The translations under genes were made by a program, and so were the position numbers. Positions 6,211-8,470 of a stretch of 8,470 nt of DNA are shown piece by piece. The stretch spans positions 1-8,470 of the forward strand of contig CALGTU010000054.1 in NCBI GenBank assembly GCA_937901465.1, in the 5' to 3' direction. Position 1 is the stretch's first letter. Each line of letters begins with the position of its first letter. Origin of the DNA: an uncultured Clostridia bacterium. GTDB lineage: Bacteria; Bacillota; Clostridia; Oscillospirales; Ruminococcaceae. Under the pieces are notes generated by a model. The model saw only the letters and a list, made by a program, of their open reading frames with translations. It made no database searches and was not told the DNA's origin.

Positions 6211-7233
6211 TTAATTCCAGGTCTTATCTTTAAGCAATTCTGCAATTTTCTCAGTATCAGGCATTTTATCGATTTCCGGAATATTTAAAATTTCAGATAA
6301 ATCAAAAAATTTGGTTCCCATTGAACCGCCAGGTGTTATCTTTTTAAAATCAGTTTCATAGAACTGCTCTACAAAGAAATATCTATGCTCTACCGTTCTA
6401 AGATCATATCCATAAGATTCAGCATCCTTTATTGCCTTTTCAATCATCTGCTTACGTTCTTCTGTCAATTCTCCGAATTCGGATGCATACTTTATGCCCG
6501 TTTCTGTTTCAACAGCTGTAATTCTTGCAGAGATTTTCCCGATAGCACGTACACTTTTCTGCTTATAAAGTCCGAGATAATCATGGGGTCTGAATCCACG
6601 ATCAGCATTGTCATAATAAACATTATTGCCGATATTGAAGTCAAATGTTGTTCCTGTGAGTTGCATACGCAACTGTTTCCATGAATCAGCACCTGAAATC
6701 AATTTATCTTTATAACAGTAATCCTGATAATCATCCAGTATATCACGCATTTCATAATCTCTGTCATCAATAAATCTGCGGATAGCATTGATTATCTTTT
6801 CAAATGTTGTATTGATATGAATTACCGGATATTTCTGAGTTGAATTGTATTCTTTGAGTTGCTTTTCAAAATCCAATCGTTTTTCTTCTGACATCAGTTC
6901 TGAAGAAAGCGTAATCATAACCTTGTTTTTCTCATTACCAAATGAGTTTAAATGCCTCATGAGTTGCTCCGAATAAAACCAATCTGTCAATTTAGTTTCA
7001 ACAACAATTTTAAAACCTTCTTGTGTAATGGTTGCATCAGGTCTGCTATCTGAACTTTTTTCCTGTAAAGTAAAAACCAATTCAGGTTCAAATAAATTAT
7101 CAAAATATTCTGATTTCAAAAATTTGAAAAATTTATCCGGTGAATAAGAATATAATCGGGATAAAAGCAACATTGTGTTGGCTGTAGCCATGTTTTCTTT
7201 TCCATGATATCTTTGAAAATAGTGTATCTTCAT
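6211..7233 (-). CDS. PD-(D/E)XK nuclease-like protein, 340 aa
   Basis: Predicted DNA-acting protein with a restriction-endonuclease-like fold. The active-site pattern is D66 in SRPDATI, then E79-T-K81 at the end of a hydrophobic strand (FKIVVETKL), followed by Q90 in SEQLMRHL. This D...ExK + Q arrangement is typical of PD-(D/E)XK enzymes, so residues 1-130 probably form the catalytic domain. The N-terminus (YHGKENMATANTMLLLSRLY) and the remaining 200 residues match no domain I can name; they may recognise DNA or a partner. No helicase, methylase or HTH is fused or adjacent. The start codon has a GGAGG site (7246-7250) that overlaps the end of the upstream ADP-ribosylglycohydrolase gene, implying translational coupling. 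Base composition is clearly poorer in GC than its operon partner. A role in anti-phage defence or DNA processing is inference. Confidence 0.78.
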   Translation of the reverse strand: MKIHYFQRYHGKENMATANTMLLLSRLYSYSPDKFFKFLKSEYFDNLFEPELVFTLQEKSSDSRPDATITQEGFKIVVETKLTDWFYSEQLMRHLNSFGNEKNKVMITLSSELMSEEKRLDFEKQLKEYNSTQKYPVIHINTTFEKIINAIRRFIDDRDYEMRDILDDYQDYCYKDKLISGADSWKQLRMQLTGTTFDFNIGNNVYYDNADRGFRPHDYLGLYKQKSVRAIGKISARITAVETETGIKYASEFGELTEERKQMIEKAIKDAESYGYDLRTVEHRYFFVEQFYETDFKKITPGGSMGTKFFDLSEILNIPEIDKMPDTEKIAELLKDKTWN

Positions 7234-7249
7234 TGTAATAATATTCCTC

Positions 7250-8047
7250 CTATATCCTCATATACTTCACATAAAACGCATTCACTACATCCATTAGTTC
7301 GGGGGAGTCTTTGAAATACTGCGGTACATCTCTTTTTATCTCATCGGGGATGCCGTAATAGGCTTCGGCGATTCCGCCCGTGATTGCAGCCAAAGTGTCG
7401 CTGTCGCCGCCTATCGAGATTGCGTTTCTGATTGCGTCCTCAAAATCAGTCGACTCGAAAAATGCCTTTAAAGCCTGAGGAACAGTATTCTGACAGGTTT
7501 CGTTGAATTCGTATGTATCTCTTATCTCGTCGAGAGTGAAATCCATAGGATAATAGTTTGCGTTTATATGCTCCCTGATTTCTTCCAAAGAGTGTCCCGT
7601 TTTCGCGAGGAAAATCGCAACAGTCGTCGCTTCGGCACCCTTTATCCCCTCGGGATGATTATGTGTTACTTCTGTTACTGCTTTTGAAAGTGCCTTTGCT
7701 TCTTCTATGCTTTTTGCCACAAATCCACAAGCACTTACCCTCATAGCAGAGCCGTTTCCGAAACTGTTATAGGGTTTGGGGTCGTCGCTATACATCCACC
7801 TGAAAAAAGACCCACCATATCCACAATCTCTATAAGGCTGACCTATTTCACGCATCGACTTTACTGCATAATCCGAAAGAACGCTTAAATCTCCGTCTGC
7901 TTTCATAATCGCATCGGCAACGGCTATCGTCATAACCGAATCGTCTGTGAAAAAGCATTTTTCCGTAAAAAATTCAAAATCCTTTGACCTGTGGTTATGC
8001 CACTCAAAACGCGAGCCGACAATATCTCCGATAACAGCACCTATCAT
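7250..8047 (-). CDS. ADP-ribosylglycohydrolase (DraG/ARH-type), 265 aa
   Basis: A cytoplasmic metal-dependent hydrolase of the ADP-ribosylglycohydrolase family, which removes ADP-ribose from proteins, nucleic acids or small molecules. Family motifs appear in order: GAVIGDIVGSRFE at 3-15, the ligand motif FTDDSVM at 33-39 (T34, D35, D36), GNGSAMRV at 97-104, THNHPEGIKGA at 128-138, and GGDSDTLAAITGG at 213-225 with ligands D215, D217 and T218. All Mg2+/Mn2+ ligands expected of the family are present and the length is normal, so it should be active. The substrate cannot be read. The start is fixed by AAGGAGG at 8055-8061. It is the first gene of an operon with the nuclease-like gene 16 bp downstream, suggesting that the two products may act together or that the nuclease gene was added behind it. 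Confidence 0.93.
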   Translation of the reverse strand: MIGAVIGDIVGSRFEWHNHRSKDFEFFTEKCFFTDDSVMTIAVADAIMKADGDLSVLSDYAVKSMREIGQPYRDCGYGGSFFRWMYSDDPKPYNSFGNGSAMRVSACGFVAKSIEEAKALSKAVTEVTHNHPEGIKGAEATTVAIFLAKTGHSLEEIREHINANYYPMDFTLDEIRDTYEFNETCQNTVPQALKAFFESTDFEDAIRNAISIGGDSDTLAAITGGIAEAYYGIPDEIKRDVPQYFKDSPELMDVVNAFYVKYMRI

Positions 8048-8075
8048 AAAGTCTCCTCCTTATCTGTATAGAAAA

Positions 8076-8104
8076 ATGATACCATATACGGCAGTAGTTT
8101 TCAA
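8076..8104 (-). promoter_or_regulatory. sigma-A promoter of the ADP-ribosylglycohydrolase/nuclease operon
   Basis: On the minus strand, TTGAAA (8104-8099) and TATCAT (8081-8076) are 17 bp apart, with TGG directly before the -10 as an extended element. Transcription should start near 8069, leaving a leader of about 20 nt that holds the AAGGAGG site. Confidence 0.75.
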
Positions 8105-8123
8105 GGTGGTTGATATTACTGCC
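8090..8123. promoter_or_regulatory. inverted repeat around the -35 box, candidate operator
   Basis: GGCAGTA (8090-8096) and TACTGCC (8117-8123) are perfect inverted copies with a 20-bp spacer. The left arm lies inside the promoter spacer and the right arm just upstream of the -35 box. A dimer bound to both arms, one helical face apart by about 27 bp centre to centre, would cover the promoter. The regulator is unknown. Confidence 0.4.
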
Positions 8124-8251
8124 ATACTATTATTATAACATAACGCGTGGGTAAAAGTATGGACAATAGCGTTCCTTTATTATGAGAGGGTTTTTGTATC
8201 CTTATTTATCTTTCTTATCATAATTTCTTTCGACATTTTGCAGTTTTGTTC

Positions 8252-8263
8252 TCTTATATAAGA
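8252..8263. repeat. 12-bp AT-rich palindrome with flanking complementary T/A tracts
   Basis: TCTTATATAAGA is a perfect palindrome. It is flanked by TTTTGTT (8244-8250) and AACAAAA (8266-8272), which extend the stem with a small bulge. It directly abuts the larger inverted repeat at 8274-8304. The stretch 8124-8243 before it shows no gene and no other clear signal. Confidence 0.35.
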
Positions 8264-8273
8264 AAAACAAAAA

Positions 8274-8304
8274 GTCAAGTACGATTTGCATAATCGTAAT
8301 TGAC
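8274..8304. promoter_or_regulatory. 31-bp interrupted palindrome overlapping a -35 box
   Basis: The arms GTCAA-g-TACGATT (8274-8286) and AATCGTA-a-TTGAC (8292-8304) are complementary except at one position, around a 5-nt centre. The right arm contains the TTGAC of the downstream promoter, so a bound protein would block it. On the minus strand the same hairpin is followed by TTTTTGTTTTT and could instead act as a terminator for an antisense transcript. I favour the operator reading because genes on both sides diverge from here. Confidence 0.5.
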
Positions 8305-8328
8305 TAAATTTATAATATAGGATACAAT
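8300..8328 (+). promoter_or_regulatory. sigma-A promoter before the ATPase remnant
   Basis: TTGACT (8300-8305) and TACAAT (8323-8328) are 17 bp apart, close to consensus. Transcription should start near 8335, about 20 nt before the ATG at 8356. No clear SD precedes that ATG (ggatgtgttgta), so translation of the remnant may be weak. Confidence 0.7.
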
Positions 8329-8355
8329 ATAGAAAAATAAGACGGATGTGTTGTA

Positions 8356-8454
8356 ATGTTTATCGGAAGAGAAAAGGAATTGAAGTCACTTAATAACCTT
8401 TATGCATCGGATAAATTTGAATTTGTCTTTGCAAATGATAGGAGAAAGATATGA
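8356..8454 (+). pseudogene. truncated AAA+ ATPase (ATPase_2 type), first 24 residues only
   Basis: The frame reads MFIGREKELKSLNNLYASDK then FEFV before changing to FANDRRKI and a stop at codon 33. The first 24 residues are the hallmark N-terminus of the ATPase_2 / DUF234 family of AAA+ ATPases. In intact members FEFV runs straight into a YGRRRVGKT Walker A loop. Here that loop and the remaining several hundred residues are missing, with the break close to 8428. The stop TGA overlaps the ATG of the next gene (ATGA, 8451-8454). The simplest reading is a deletion that fused the ATPase promoter and 5' end to the RBS of another gene. The family assignment rests on recalled consensus, not on a search. 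Confidence 0.65.
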
Positions 8455-8470
8455 GAATACTAATTATAAA
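8451..8470 (+). CDS. start of an unidentified gene running off the window
   Basis: ATG at 8451 is preceded by AGGAG (8440-8444) at a good distance of 6 bases. The six complete codons read MRILII, and the seventh is N or K. Such a start is common in Rossmann-like proteins such as NADPH-dependent FMN reductases (MRILIINGSP), response regulators and glycosyltransferases. The fragment is too short to choose. Its only visible promoter is the one that drove the truncated ATPase. Confidence 0.55.

Noticed and set aside
6385..6692. Overlapping open frames on both strands inside the nuclease-like gene
   Set aside because: The frame at 6211-7233 carries the PD-(D/E)XK motifs, a good SD and operon coupling; the alternatives have none of these.
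7947..8138. Plus-strand open frame across the hydrolase start and promoter
   Set aside because: Antisense to the conserved N-terminus of the hydrolase and its promoter, with no SD.
8451..8470. Naming the last gene an NADPH-dependent FMN reductase
   Set aside because: Only MRILII is visible; several Rossmann-like families begin this way.
1..8470. Mobile element ends, integrase, transposase, tRNA or attachment site
   Set aside because: No such gene, terminal inverted repeat pair or target-site duplication could be recognised, despite the composition break at the nuclease gene and the ATPase scar.

Overview
The window looks like chromosomal DNA of a low-to-middle GC Gram-positive gut anaerobe of the class Clostridia (Ruminococcus/Oscillospiraceae or Lachnospiraceae type). 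This is inferred from AAGGAGG-type ribosome binding sites before almost every gene, sigma-A promoters of the TTGNNN-17-TATAAT form with TGN extensions, BspA-type leucine-rich repeat proteins, and a MATE / M28 / membrane-XRE gene set familiar from these genomes. No rRNA, tRNA, CRISPR array, integrase or transposase was seen.

Left part (1-710): two tandem minus-strand genes encode small BspA-like leucine-rich repeat proteins. One is cut by the window edge. Their first 58 bases match at 50 of 58 positions, so they are recent paralogues. The divergent intergenic region holds a perfect 16-bp palindrome (546-561) and a strong promoter for the genes to the right.

Middle left (711-4490): a plus-strand operon encodes a MATE multidrug/metabolite exporter and, 28 bp later, a 774-residue membrane M28 metallopeptidase. 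The peptidase has a signal/anchor, a complete M28 zinc site, about eight membrane segments and a C-terminal domain, the architecture of eukaryotic ERMP1/Fxna-like peptidases. A 14-bp perfect stem terminator (4451-4485) is shared with the convergent gene.

Middle (4503-6192): a minus-strand XRE regulator carries an N-terminal helix-turn-helix, three membrane segments and a predicted extracytoplasmic domain. It has a near-consensus promoter and a leader containing a terminator-like hairpin with a T-run, a possible attenuator. A very AT-rich spacer separates it from a plus-strand 63-codon small gene that has its own strong terminator.

Right part (6211-8470): a minus-strand two-gene operon encodes an ADP-ribosylglycohydrolase (promoter-proximal) followed 16 bp later by a PD-(D/E)XK nuclease-like protein of clearly lower GC. 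This pair is the best candidate in the window for an accessory, possibly defence-related unit, though that function is inference. Next comes about 300 bp of divergent regulatory DNA rich in inverted repeats. It ends in a promoter driving a 32-codon remnant: the intact N-terminus of an ATPase_2-type AAA+ ATPase cut off before its Walker A motif. The remnant overlaps by ATGA the start of a new gene (MRILII...) that runs off the window.
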